Below are positions 1-6,972 of a DNA stretch of 9,791 bases, piece by piece. Position 1 is the stretch's first letter. The number at the start of each line of letters is the position of its first letter. The translations under genes were made by a program, and so were the position numbers. Location of the stretch: positions 1 to 9,791 of the forward strand of contig QNAF01000077.1 in assembly GCA_003641405.1 (NCBI GenBank). The letters run 5' to 3'. The notes beneath the pieces were generated by a model. It did not search any database. It saw nothing but the letters and a program-made list of their open reading frames with translations, and was not told where the DNA came from. Origin of the DNA: Candidatus Zixiibacteriota bacterium (lineage in GTDB: Bacteria; Zixibacteria; MSB-5A5; GN15; FEB-12).

Positions 1-9
1 GCTCTGTTC

Positions 10-678
10 CTACCCATTTGGTTTTGCCTTTGCCTGTTGAAGGTTATCATCAACCAGCGAATTAACAGCGGAAATCAGTTCGTTTTTTCCAATACCAGTC
101 ATTGCCGAGAAGGGAATCGCAGCCACACCCAGTTCGGATTCTATCTTACGCACTTTCTTGTTCAGCTTGTCTCTATTTAACTTGTCAGCCTTGGTAATGG
201 CAACGAGGACCGGGAGTTCGCGTTCCGCCAGCCATCGGATAAGTTGCCAGTCTTCTTCGGTCGGTTCGCGGCGACAATCCAGCAGCAGCACCAGGCCTAC
301 CAGATCGTCACAGTTGACGAGGTACTCCTCGATAAGTTTTCCCCACGAGGCCCGCAACGACTTGCTCACCTTGGCGTAACCATAGCCTGGCAAGTCTACC
401 AGGTGGAACCGGTCGCTGACAAGAAAGAAATTGAGCGATCGCGTCCGCCCCGGTGTCTTGGAAACCTTGGCGATCTTCTTGCGTCCGACTATACGGTTAA
501 GCAGTGACGACTTGCCTACATTGGACCTGCCTGCCACGGCAACCTGTGGGCGCCTGTCAGAGGGCAATTGATCCAGGGCAAAGAAAGAGCCCACGAACGA
601 GACTTCCAAACTCAACTTAGCTATTCCTGATTTCTTCCAATAGTTAGCTTCGTTCACACACGAGTGAGCTGATTCCAT
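10..678 (-). CDS. engB: Ribosome-assembly GTPase EngB (YihA/YsxC family)
   Basis: This is a TRAFAC-class GTPase of the EngB/YihA/YsxC family, known to act in late assembly of the large ribosomal subunit in the cytoplasm. Numbered from the ATG at 678, the G-motifs appear in order: P-loop GRSNVGKSS (50-58), the switch I threonine in TPGRT (75-79), DLPG of G3 (95-98), TKAD of G4 (162-165) and SAM of G5 (191-193). The ATG shares its A with the TGA stop of lon (TGATG), which suggests translational coupling. A TTG at 681 is also in frame. The product is about 222 residues, some 20-25 more N-terminal residues than is usual. A TTG at 615, with AGGA 9 nt upstream, would give a more typical length. Family assignment is near certain, but the exact start is not. 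Confidence 0.96.
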   Translation of the reverse strand: MESAHSCVNEANYWKKSGIAKLSLEVSFVGSFFALDQLPSDRRPQVAVAGRSNVGKSSLLNRIVGRKKIAKVSKTPGRTRSLNFFLVSDRFHLVDLPGYGYAKVSKSLRASWGKLIEEYLVNCDDLVGLVLLLDCRREPTEEDWQLIRWLAERELPVLVAITKADKLNRDKLNKKVRKIESELGVAAIPFSAMTGIGKNELISAVNSLVDDNLQQAKAKPNG

Positions 679-3077
679 CAATGCAATCCGGCCGCCTGGC
701 GATTAGTCATCCTGCCCTTTGCTTTGGCGTAGGGTGACTTTGTAAGTGCCTGTTTGAACACCTCAGAAATGGATCGCACGTAGTGCAGCTTCAAACCCTC
801 GAGCAGCTCGGGTTGCAATTCAACCACATCTTTCTGGTTCCGCGATGGCACCACAACTTCGTTGATGCCCAGTCTCCTGGCGGCCAGTAGTTTCTCGTTC
901 AAGCCACCGATCGGCAGCACGTCACCGCCCAGCGTAATCTCCCCGGTCATGGCGATATCTGTGCGAACAGGTATGCCGGTAAGGCATGACAACAAGCCCG
1001 TGGCAAGACAGATTCCGGCTGATGGTCCATCCTTGGGAACTGCGCCCTCCGGGATGTGCACGTGAAGTTCCATTTTCTCAAAGAAGTTATCATCCAACCC
1101 GAAACTAACGGCGTGGTTACGAATGTACGATAACGCCGCCGAGGCCGATTCCTGCATCACGTCGCCGAGCGATCCTGTCAGTGTAAGCTTGGCCTTACCC
1201 TTCATTGGCACAACTTCAATCGGCATCACCTCGCCGCCGGTTTCTGTCCAGGCCAGAGCGACTGCGTACCCCACAGTGGGTTGTGTGCGGATGTTCGTGT
1301 CGATATACTTCCGCTGTCCAAGCAGCTTCTGCACTTTGGACTTATTGATCACGGCCTTGTGCAGCCGTTTGCCTTCGGCGATTGTTACCGCAATCTTCCG
1401 CAGGATAGCTCCCAGTTTCCTTTCCAGCTCACGCACGCCGGATTCACGCGTGTAGTACCGGATAACCTCATAGATGGCTTCATCGCGGGTCTCTATCCGG
1501 ACTTTCCCCAACCCTGTTTCGACAAGAAGTTTGGGCATCAGGAAACCGCTGGCGATAGCTGCTTTTTCAAAATCCAGGTACCCCGGAAGGCGGATAATCT
1601 CCATACGGTCACGCAGTGCCGCCGGGATGTTGGCGGTTGAATTGGCTGTAGTAATAAACAGCACATTTGACAAATCGTACTCGACTTCGAGATAATTATC
1701 CCAGAAGCTGTTGTTCTGTTCCGGGTCAAGCACTTCCAGCAACGCCGACGCCGGGTCACCACGAAAATCGTGCCCGAGCTTGTCAACTTCGTCCAGCAGG
1801 AACAGCGGGTTGGTGGACTCTGCTTTCTTTAGCGACTGGATAATGCGTCCCGGAAGTGCCCCAATGTATGTGCGACGGTGGCCGCGTATCTCGGCTTCGT
1901 CATGAACGCCACCCAGCGACATGCGGACGAATTTGCGACCCAGCGCACGCGCGATTGAGCGTCCCACGGATGTTTTTCCGACACCCGGGGGGCCAACCAA
2001 ACACAGAATGGGGCCTTTGACTTTGGATGCCAGACGAATCACGGCCAAATGTTCGACAATACGCTGTTTGGCTTTCTCCAGGCCAAAATGGTCACCGTCG
2101 AGGATCGCCTTGACTTCCTTAAAATCCGTGCGGTCTTCTGTGAAACGGTTCCACGGCAATGCCAGCAGCCATTCGACGTAGGTCCGCACTACTCCCGCCT
2201 CAGCCGAATACGGGTGCATCCTGGAGAGTTTGCGAATCTCCTCGTCGGCTTTCGCCATAACGGCTTCGGGGTAGTCGCCTTCCTCAAGCTTGGAGTAGAG
2301 ATCATCGACTTCCGCCCCGCTGTCGTCTCCCTGGCCAAGCTCGTCCTTGATAGCTTTGAGTTGCTGTTGAAGGTAAACTTCGCGCTGACCACGGGACATT
2401 GATTCGCGGACATTACCGTCGATCTTGTGCTCGATATTGAGAATCTCTACCTCTTCCTTGAGCACTTCAGAGAGAACCAGAAACTGGTCTTTCACGGAAG
2501 TGGTCTCCAGGAGGCGTTGTTTTGTCTCCACCTTGTGCAGGATGTGTGCGGCAACAGTATCGGCCAATTGGGAGTATGGTTGAATTGACGCTATTGATAC
2601 CAGAACTTCGTCAGGGATACGACGGTTGAGCCGCACGTATTCCGCGAACCGCTCTGAGACCGCACGCGAAAGAGCTTCCGTTTCGCGGTCAAACTCTTCC
2701 TCGGCGCGAGAGTGCAGGCTGATCTTAGCCACCATGAACTCTCCGGGACTGGAAACCGATACAATCTCGGCCCGCGCCAGACCTTCCACCAGCACCTTGA
2801 GTGTGCCGTTGGGCATTTTCATAACTTGCAGGATTCGGGCCGCCACGCCGACTTTGTACAGGTCCTTTTCGTGCGGATTGTCTACACCCGAAGACCGCTG
2901 GGCTACCAGCACCACCTGCTTGTCCTGGACCATGGCTTCCTGGAGGGCTTTGATTGTGAAATCACGTCCCACCAGCAGGGGGTAAATCATGTGCGGGAAT
3001 ATCACTATATCGCGAAGCGGTATAACCGCCAGCCGTGAGCGAATTTCTATCTCTTCAGTGTTGTATGTAAGCTTCAT
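678..3077 (-). CDS. lon: ATP-dependent protease Lon (S16 family)
   Basis: Lon is a cytoplasmic homohexameric AAA+ protease that unfolds and degrades damaged and regulatory proteins. From the ATG at 3077 (799 residues) the order is: LON N-terminal substrate domain (about 12-200), coiled-coil linker (about 200-310), AAA+ module with Walker A GPPGVGKT (362-369) and Walker B LFLLDEVDK (425-433), then the S16 protease domain with catalytic Ser686 in KDGPSAG and Lys729 in the GGLNEKLLAA segment. Length is typical for bacterial LonA. I chose the ATG at 3077 over the TTG at 3104 because a purine-rich GAGAAAGAGG tract sits just before it and the family's N-terminus starts near here. The stop overlaps the engB start, and the two genes are also neighbours in Bacillus subtilis (lonA-ysxC). 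I saw no CIRCE-type heat-shock operator upstream. Confidence 0.97.
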   Translation of the reverse strand: MKLTYNTEEIEIRSRLAVIPLRDIVIFPHMIYPLLVGRDFTIKALQEAMVQDKQVVLVAQRSSGVDNPHEKDLYKVGVAARILQVMKMPNGTLKVLVEGLARAEIVSVSSPGEFMVAKISLHSRAEEEFDRETEALSRAVSERFAEYVRLNRRIPDEVLVSIASIQPYSQLADTVAAHILHKVETKQRLLETTSVKDQFLVLSEVLKEEVEILNIEHKIDGNVRESMSRGQREVYLQQQLKAIKDELGQGDDSGAEVDDLYSKLEEGDYPEAVMAKADEEIRKLSRMHPYSAEAGVVRTYVEWLLALPWNRFTEDRTDFKEVKAILDGDHFGLEKAKQRIVEHLAVIRLASKVKGPILCLVGPPGVGKTSVGRSIARALGRKFVRMSLGGVHDEAEIRGHRRTYIGALPGRIIQSLKKAESTNPLFLLDEVDKLGHDFRGDPASALLEVLDPEQNNSFWDNYLEVEYDLSNVLFITTANSTANIPAALRDRMEIIRLPGYLDFEKAAIASGFLMPKLLVETGLGKVRIETRDEAIYEVIRYYTRESGVRELERKLGAILRKIAVTIAEGKRLHKAVINKSKVQKLLGQRKYIDTNIRTQPTVGYAVALAWTETGGEVMPIEVVPMKGKAKLTLTGSLGDVMQESASAALSYIRNHAVSFGLDDNFFEKMELHVHIPEGAVPKDGPSAGICLATGLLSCLTGIPVRTDIAMTGEITLGGDVLPIGGLNEKLLAARRLGINEVVVPSRNQKDVVELQPELLEGLKLHYVRSISEVFKQALTKSPYAKAKGRMTNRQAAGLH

Positions 3078-3197
3078 ACCTCTTTCTCTCTTATACTCTT
3101 CCAAGCCGCCAGAGCGGCCAAACCCCTGACGATACTAAGTTCCAGCCCGTATTCAAAGGACTATTTTGCGCCGGAGATCACATAGGCAAAATGAGAT

Positions 3198-3234
3198 CTT
3201 GTAGTACAAGGGCGGGTCCGCCTTCGAACCCGCC
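3198..3234. repeat. CTTGTAG-led hairpin (copy C of a small palindrome family)
   Basis: A perfect CTTGTA-G-TACAAG palindrome (3198-3210) runs directly into a hairpin with 7-bp arms, GGCGGGT (3211-3217) and ACCCGCC (3228-3234). Inside, CG/CG pairs around a CCTT loop after one C-A mismatch. The leading CTTGTAG, the GGGC that follows and the trailing CCAAT resemble the copies at 4434-4463 and 4499-4528. It lies upstream of lon, and neither strand has a U-run, so it does not look like a standard terminator. Confidence 0.6.
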
Positions 3235-3244
3235 AATAATCAAC

Positions 3245-3279
3245 CCCACATCTCCAGCAGATGTGGACATCTGCCGGAC
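3245..3279. repeat. Palindromic repeat, inverted partner of 4351-4373
   Basis: Two overlapping palindromes compete here: CCACATCT (3246-3253) with AGATGTGG (3259-3266), and GCAGATGT (3257-3264) with ACATCTGC (3267-3274). Bases 3257-3279 are the exact reverse complement of 4351-4373, so the same 23-bp unit lies in inverted orientation on both sides of the kinase-like gene. Confidence 0.7.
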
Positions 3280-3286
3280 ACATTTG

Positions 3287-3308
3287 CACGTTACATCATG
3301 TCACAGAA
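3287..3308 (-). repeat. 22-bp dispersed module, copy 1
   Basis: On the minus strand this reads TTCTGTGACATGATGT followed by AACGTG. It matches the plus strand at 7901-7922 at 21 of 22 positions (the 17th base differs). Read in the same sense, both copies are followed by a palindrome beginning GTGTC: directly in copy 2, and after about 5 nt here. It lies just downstream of the kinase-like gene's stop codon. Confidence 0.7.
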
Positions 3309-3323
3309 TGGAGCTTGCCCTGC

Positions 3324-4256
3324 CTACCCAGCGTCCATTGTCACCACCAGCCAGAACACGATGAGAAGCAGAGCCAGGATGGCCATCCAGGCGTACTGGC
3401 GGGCTGAGAACATGGCCTTTTTGCCGTGGGGGTCTTCGTGAAGCTCAGTGTGATACGATTGCATTCCCTGCAAAGTGGAAGAGAGTTCCTCGGCACTCGT
3501 GAACCTGTCGACCGGCTCCTTGGAGAGAAGCTGCCCTATCAGGAGCCTGGCATCACTGGGGAATTTTCCAGCACGCTCGCCACCAAACGGCACCGGCTGT
3601 GTGAGAATCGCCTGACGGAGCAAGTCGGTGCTTTCGGCGACAAAGGGAAGCTGCCCGGTGAAGAGATGATACAGCACTACGCCGAGCGAGTAGAGATCAG
3701 CCGCTGCACTCGCCGGTTCCCCGCGCAGAAGTTCCGGGGCTGCAAACGCAAGGTCGCGCTCGCCATAGCTGTCGGCTGAACGCACGGAAGTCCGGTTCAG
3801 ACAGAAATCTACCAGCCTGGCATTCCAGGAGTCATCCACTATCAGGTTGCCGGAGTTGATATTTCCGTGGAACTGGCCACTTGCGTGGGCAACTTCCAGC
3901 GCGGCTGCGGCCTGCCGGGCTACCTGCAGGAACCAGCGATATTTGATAGGATCTTCCTGCGAGAGAGAGTAGACTGACTTGCCTGCTGCGTGTTCCCTGA
4001 CAACGAAATCGTTGCCATCGTCTTGCTCCATAGCGTAGAACGATCCAATGCTGTCGCACCGGACTCCGGAGAGACGCTTCATCTTTTCGAGGAACCCGCG
4101 TTTCCAGTCTTCGCCGGGGCACTCCGGGTGTTCCAGCAGCTTGATTACGACCGGTCGCTGGAGCCCGGTGTCAAGGGCGAGATAGGTTCGCCCGTTCTTA
4201 CCTTCGCCGAGTTTCTCCGAGATACTGTAATGCAGAAGCTTATCCACAATATACAA
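3324..4256 (-). CDS. Tail-anchored protein kinase-like protein, probable pseudokinase
   Basis: This 310-residue protein has a Hanks-type Ser/Thr kinase fold. Present are the glycine loop GEGKNG (17-22), the VAIK lysine (VVIK, Lys39), a possible helix-C Glu57, an APE-like AAPE (172-175), the DxxSxG motif (Asp187) and the late arginine Arg251. The catalytic loop is broken: HRDxKxxN reads HGNINSGN (130-137), so the proton-acceptor Asp is Asn132 and the Lys is Asn134. DFG reads DFC (150-152). Asn137 and Asp150, which bind metal, remain, so nucleotide binding is possible. A hydrophobic segment at about 288-306 ends 4 residues from the C-terminus, implying a membrane tail anchor with the kinase domain in the cytoplasm. 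The start is unsure: TTG at 4256 or GTG at 4247, neither with a clear ribosome binding site; an in-frame stop at 4278-4280 limits the choice. Function and partners are unknown. Confidence 0.85.
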   Translation of the reverse strand: MYIVDKLLHYSISEKLGEGKNGRTYLALDTGLQRPVVIKLLEHPECPGEDWKRGFLEKMKRLSGVRCDSIGSFYAMEQDDGNDFVVREHAAGKSVYSLSQEDPIKYRWFLQVARQAAAALEVAHASGQFHGNINSGNLIVDDSWNARLVDFCLNRTSVRSADSYGERDLAFAAPELLRGEPASAAADLYSLGVVLYHLFTGQLPFVAESTDLLRQAILTQPVPFGGERAGKFPSDARLLIGQLLSKEPVDRFTSAEELSSTLQGMQSYHTELHEDPHGKKAMFSARQYAWMAILALLLIVFWLVVTMDAG

Positions 4257-4328
4257 ATCGGCAGTTATCGGCCTAAATTAAGAGGTCCGGCGTGTGAAAT
4301 GTGTGCCATCTCCCGTCACCCCTGCGAA

Positions 4329-4348
4329 GGGGTCTGTTGAGAAACCCC
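4329..4348. repeat. Small hairpin with a CTGTTGAGAA loop
   Basis: Arms GGGGT (4329-4333) and ACCCC (4344-4348) enclose CTGTTGAGAA. Almost the same loop is found at 7827-7836 and 9456-9465 between different arms. It opens the hairpin array between the kinase-like gene and the helicase gene. Confidence 0.5.
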
Positions 4349-4350
4349 GT

Positions 4351-4375
4351 GTCCGGCAGATGTCCACATCTGCCG
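4351..4375. repeat. Palindromic repeat, inverted partner of 3257-3279
   Basis: Arms CGGCAGATGT (4354-4363) and ACATCTGCCG (4366-4375) are perfect with a 2-nt centre. Bases 4351-4373 are the exact reverse complement of 3257-3279. There is no U-run on either side. Confidence 0.75.
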
Positions 4376-4398
4376 ATTGAGACCATTTGCCTTTGTGC

Positions 4399-4416
4399 CC
4401 CACAGCAAGCTGTGGG
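4399..4416. repeat. Perfect hairpin CCCACAG-CAAG-CTGTGGG
   Basis: The arms are perfect (8 bp with a 2-nt centre, or 7 bp around CAAG). Read on the minus strand the loop is CTTG, the same loop core as the neighbouring hairpins 4441-4463 and 4499-4521, whose arm sequences differ. Confidence 0.65.
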
Positions 4417-4433
4417 ATCTGACCATTATACAG

Positions 4434-4463
4434 CTTGTAGGTCAGGAGCCTTGTGCTCCTGAC
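4434..4463 (+). repeat. CTTGTAG-led hairpin, loop CTTGT (copy A)
   Basis: CTTGTAG (4434-4440) is followed by arm GTCAGGAGC (4441-4449), loop CTTGT and arm GCTCCTGAC (4455-4463), a perfect 9-bp stem. It aligns with the minus-strand reading of 4499-4528. Where the arms differ, both sides of the stem have changed together. Confidence 0.75.
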
Positions 4464-4498
4464 ATTCGCGCAAGCCGTGAGAACGTACAGACAAAGAT

Positions 4499-4528
4499 GG
4501 CAGGTTCGCAAGGAACCTGCCCTACAAG
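4499..4528 (-). repeat. CTTGTAG-led hairpin, loop CTTGC (copy B)
   Basis: On the minus strand, CTTGTAGG is followed by arm GGCAGGTTC, loop CTTGC and arm GAACCTGCC, a perfect 9-bp stem (plus-strand arms 4499-4507 and 4513-4521). It is inverted relative to copy A, 36 nt away. Neither orientation has a U-run. Confidence 0.75.
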
Positions 4529-4537
4529 AAGACTCTC

Positions 4538-4573
4538 ATCTGCCGGATGACACGGCACATGTGGATATCTGCC
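4538..4573. repeat. Degenerate pieces of the GCAGATGT palindrome
   Basis: CATCTGCCGGA at 4538-4548 repeats the right half of the 3257-3279 unit. Bases 4556-4573 match that unit's palindromic core at 16 of 18 positions. They appear to be decayed copies next to the helicase stop codon. With the preceding entries they fill the 328-nt gap 4257-4584, in which I see no convincing gene. Confidence 0.45.
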
Positions 4574-4584
4574 ACGCACAAGAA

Positions 4585-6777
4585 CTAACCGATGATCTTG
4601 AGCTTGGCGTACTTGGCCATGATCTTCTTTACACCAATGCCGGAGAACATGATCTCAAGTCTGAGCGATTCCCCGAACCCTTCCGCGCCGAGTATCTTCC
4701 CACGCCCGAAAGTCGGGTGTTCCACTACGCGCCCGACTCTGAGAAGTTCTTCCGGTTCGTATTCATAGTGGACGCCGGAGGGTGCGGGTATGATTTGCGC
4801 CTGGGAACCGACCTGAGAATGTGCAGGGTGGCTAACTGTCGGTCGGTAGCCCTGCTTCCTGAGGTCATGCTTCTCGACCAAGTGGTCGGGAACTTCTTTG
4901 ACAAAGCGTGACATGACGCTGGCTACTTCGCCGAAACGGTGTCGGCTACTAGCCACTGACAGGCAGAGATTCTTCCGTGCCCGGGTGGCCCCGACATAAA
5001 ACAGGCGACGTTCTTCTTCCAATTGCTCCGGCTCAGTAACAGTGCGTTGCAGAGGAAAGAGCCCTTCTTCGAGACCAGCCAGGTAGACACTCGAAAACTC
5101 AAGCCCTTTGGCGGAGTGGATTGTCATCAGCGAGACTTTGTCTTCGACATCCTTGTAATCATCGAGATTCGTAAAGAGCGAAATCTCCGAGAGGTATTCC
5201 TCAAGGTGCGCCTCGCCATGACTGCGCGCATACTCGGCGGCACCCTCAATGAATGCCTCGATATTATCGACTCGTGCCTGACCCAGCACGCGGTCTTCGG
5301 CAAGCAGATCGTCTATCATTTTCAGGTCGGTAACCAGATCCTGAACCAGCAAATCGACCGGCCTGGTGTCTTTCTGCTCCCGGTATTTCTCGATGATGGC
5401 CGTGAACGGTTCGATCCGTTTGGTCTTGGCGGATAGTTCGGGATGTGTTTCACTCTGGCGCGCTATCTCGTAGGCCGGTACTCCGGCCTGTCTTGCCAGG
5501 GTTGCGATCTGTGCGAGAGTCATCTGACCGATGCCTCGCTTGGGGTAGTTGATAATACGCTGGAAAGAGATATCATCGGCAGGATTAACAATCAATTTGA
5601 GGTAGCCCAGAAGGTCCTTGATTTCCTTGCGCTGATAGAAAGAGACCGATCCAATAATCTGGTAGGGGATACTCTCTCGCCGAAGTTGTTCCTCGAAAGC
5701 GCGGGACTGGGCGTTGGTTCGGTAGAGAATGACCACGTCGGTCAGGGGAGTTTCTGACTGGCAGGCAACTATCTGCTCGACAATAGTGGTTGCTTCATCC
5801 GCCGCGGAGTCTACCAGGAAAAGCTTAACCTTGTCGCCGCCCTCAACGGTCGTCCACAGTTTCTTTCCTTTGCGCATCTCGTTGTTGCCGATCACAGAGG
5901 AGGCGGCTTCGAGAATAACACCGGTGGAGCGGTAGTTCTGTTCCAGTTTGATAATCCTTGCGCCGGGGTAGTCGGTTTCAAACTCCAGTATGTTCCGAAT
6001 ATCCGCACCACGCCAACCGTATATGGATTGATCTTCGTCACCCACCACACAGAGGTTATCGTGGTCGCCAAGCAGGTGTTTCAGCAGAAGGTACTGGATA
6101 TGGTTTGTGTCCTGGTACTCATCAACCATGATGTAGCGAAGGCGCTCCTGGTACCGTGCGGCGACTTCGCTGTCGCTTTTCAGCAGCCAGACGGCGTTAA
6201 AGAGGAGATCGTCGAAATCCATCGCGCAGCAGGCGCGAAGTCGTTCCTGGTAGAGTGTATACAGTTCGGCGGTGCGTGTCTCAAAATAGCCCCCGGCGGC
6301 GGTGGCGAACGCCTCGGGACCTACGAGCTTGCTCTTGGCATCGGATATCTTTCGCAGTTGTCCTTTGGCGGGGAATTGTGTGTCGGAAAAACCGAGCTCC
6401 TTGATACAGTTTTTCATCAAGGTGAGGGAGTCTACCTGGTCGAATATCGTAAAATTCGTCTGGTAATCAAGGCGGTTCGCATCTCGGCGCAACACCCGCA
6501 CACAGAACGAATGAAAGGTGGAGACGTTCATCTGCTGGATATCGCTACCCAGGAGACGGGTCACCCGTTCTTTCATCTCACCTGCGGCCTTGTTGGTAAA
6601 TGTAACAGCCAAAACCTGGTAGGGGTTGGCCAGTCTCTGCACTAACAAGTGTGCCAGGCGACGTGTCAGTACGCGCGTTTTGCCGGAACCGGCCCCTGCA
6701 ATAATGAGAAGGGGGCCTTCCGTGGTGGTAACGGCTTCAAGTTGAGCCTCGTTGAGTTCTCCAAGCAGTCTACTCAT
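4585..6777 (-). CDS. Superfamily 1A DNA helicase, PcrA/UvrD type
   Basis: This is a 3'-5' DNA helicase of the UvrD/PcrA/Rep family, which serves DNA repair, removes RecA filaments and resolves replication-transcription conflicts. The 730-residue product has the full motif set: Q motif LNEAQLEAV (8-16), Walker A AGAGSGKT (27-34), TFTNKAAGEMK (59-69), DEYQD (219-223), GDEDQSIYGWRGA (246-258), QNYRS (280-284), MTIHSAKGLEF (551-561) and RRLFYVGATRA (590-600). A C-terminal segment from about 680 (VGRVVEHPTFGRGKI onward) resembles the PcrA Tudor-like domain that contacts RNA polymerase, so PcrA may be the better name. Length is typical. The ATG at 6777 begins at the conserved N-terminus but has no Shine-Dalgarno sequence; a promoter-like -10 ends 10 nt upstream. 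It appears monocistronic, with hairpin arrays or terminators on both sides. Confidence 0.96.
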   Translation of the reverse strand: MSRLLGELNEAQLEAVTTTEGPLLIIAGAGSGKTRVLTRRLAHLLVQRLANPYQVLAVTFTNKAAGEMKERVTRLLGSDIQQMNVSTFHSFCVRVLRRDANRLDYQTNFTIFDQVDSLTLMKNCIKELGFSDTQFPAKGQLRKISDAKSKLVGPEAFATAAGGYFETRTAELYTLYQERLRACCAMDFDDLLFNAVWLLKSDSEVAARYQERLRYIMVDEYQDTNHIQYLLLKHLLGDHDNLCVVGDEDQSIYGWRGADIRNILEFETDYPGARIIKLEQNYRSTGVILEAASSVIGNNEMRKGKKLWTTVEGGDKVKLFLVDSAADEATTIVEQIVACQSETPLTDVVILYRTNAQSRAFEEQLRRESIPYQIIGSVSFYQRKEIKDLLGYLKLIVNPADDISFQRIINYPKRGIGQMTLAQIATLARQAGVPAYEIARQSETHPELSAKTKRIEPFTAIIEKYREQKDTRPVDLLVQDLVTDLKMIDDLLAEDRVLGQARVDNIEAFIEGAAEYARSHGEAHLEEYLSEISLFTNLDDYKDVEDKVSLMTIHSAKGLEFSSVYLAGLEEGLFPLQRTVTEPEQLEEERRLFYVGATRARKNLCLSVASSRHRFGEVASVMSRFVKEVPDHLVEKHDLRKQGYRPTVSHPAHSQVGSQAQIIPAPSGVHYEYEPEELLRVGRVVEHPTFGRGKILGAEGFGESLRLEIMFSGIGVKKIMAKYAKLKIIG

Positions 6778-6787
6778 GATAGGGGCG

Positions 6788-6815
6788 AATATAGGAGGGA
6801 TTGAATGTGACGCAA
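6788..6815 (-). promoter_or_regulatory. Candidate promoter of the PcrA/UvrD gene
   Basis: On the minus strand, TTGCGT (6815-6810) and TATATT (6793-6788) are separated by 16 nt. The -10 matches the sigma-70 consensus at 5 of 6 positions and the -35 at 3 of 6. Only 10 nt separate the -10 from the ATG, so the transcript would have a leader of a few nucleotides or none, in keeping with the missing ribosome binding site. Confidence 0.4.
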
Positions 6816-6915
6816 TCAGATTCGCGGGAACGCACTATCGGTAATGGCGGGATCGCATGGGGTTCTACCTGACTCAGTTGCATTGGTATTGTTGTTGCAG
6901 GGATAGACGGAATAG

Positions 6916-6940
6916 AAAAGCCCCGTGTTCAACGGGGCTT
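6916..6940 (-). terminator. Intrinsic terminator after the STAS gene
   Basis: A perfect 9-bp, GC-rich stem, AAGCCCCGT (6918-6926) with ACGGGGCTT (6932-6940), encloses a 5-nt loop. On the minus strand the stem ends in a U-rich stretch (CTTTTCTATT). It begins 32 nt past the STAS stop codon and before the helicase gene. On the plus strand an ATTTTT run follows 4 nt after the stem, so it might work both ways. Nothing else is evident in the gap 6778-6972 apart from the helicase promoter. Confidence 0.85.
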
Positions 6941-6972
6941 CCAATTTTTCTCAGCAGACAGGATCGACAGAA

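Noticed and set aside
3105..3200. Heat-shock operator (CIRCE) or clear sigma-70 promoter upstream of lon
   Set aside because: No TTAGCACTC/GAGTGCTAA pair is present, and the candidate -35/-10 pairs have poor matches or wrong spacing. A short GCCGC/GCGGC hairpin at 3105-3118 was judged too small to call.
4278..4511. A 77-codon minus-strand reading frame upstream of the kinase-like gene
   Set aside because: It runs through four palindromes, has no plausible ribosome binding site or protein-like composition, and is explained by the repeats.
4257..4584. CRISPR array
   Set aside because: The repeated units are palindromes of different sequence and mixed orientation, with no constant repeat, regular spacing or cas genes.
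4257..4584. Intrinsic terminator for the helicase gene among the hairpins
   Set aside because: The stems are strong, but none is followed by a U-rich run on the minus strand; factor-independent termination is not supported.
6790..6870. Plus-strand AGGAGG near 6793 followed by a TTG frame
   Set aside because: The frame is only about 23 codons long and lies in the helicase promoter region; the match is probably chance.
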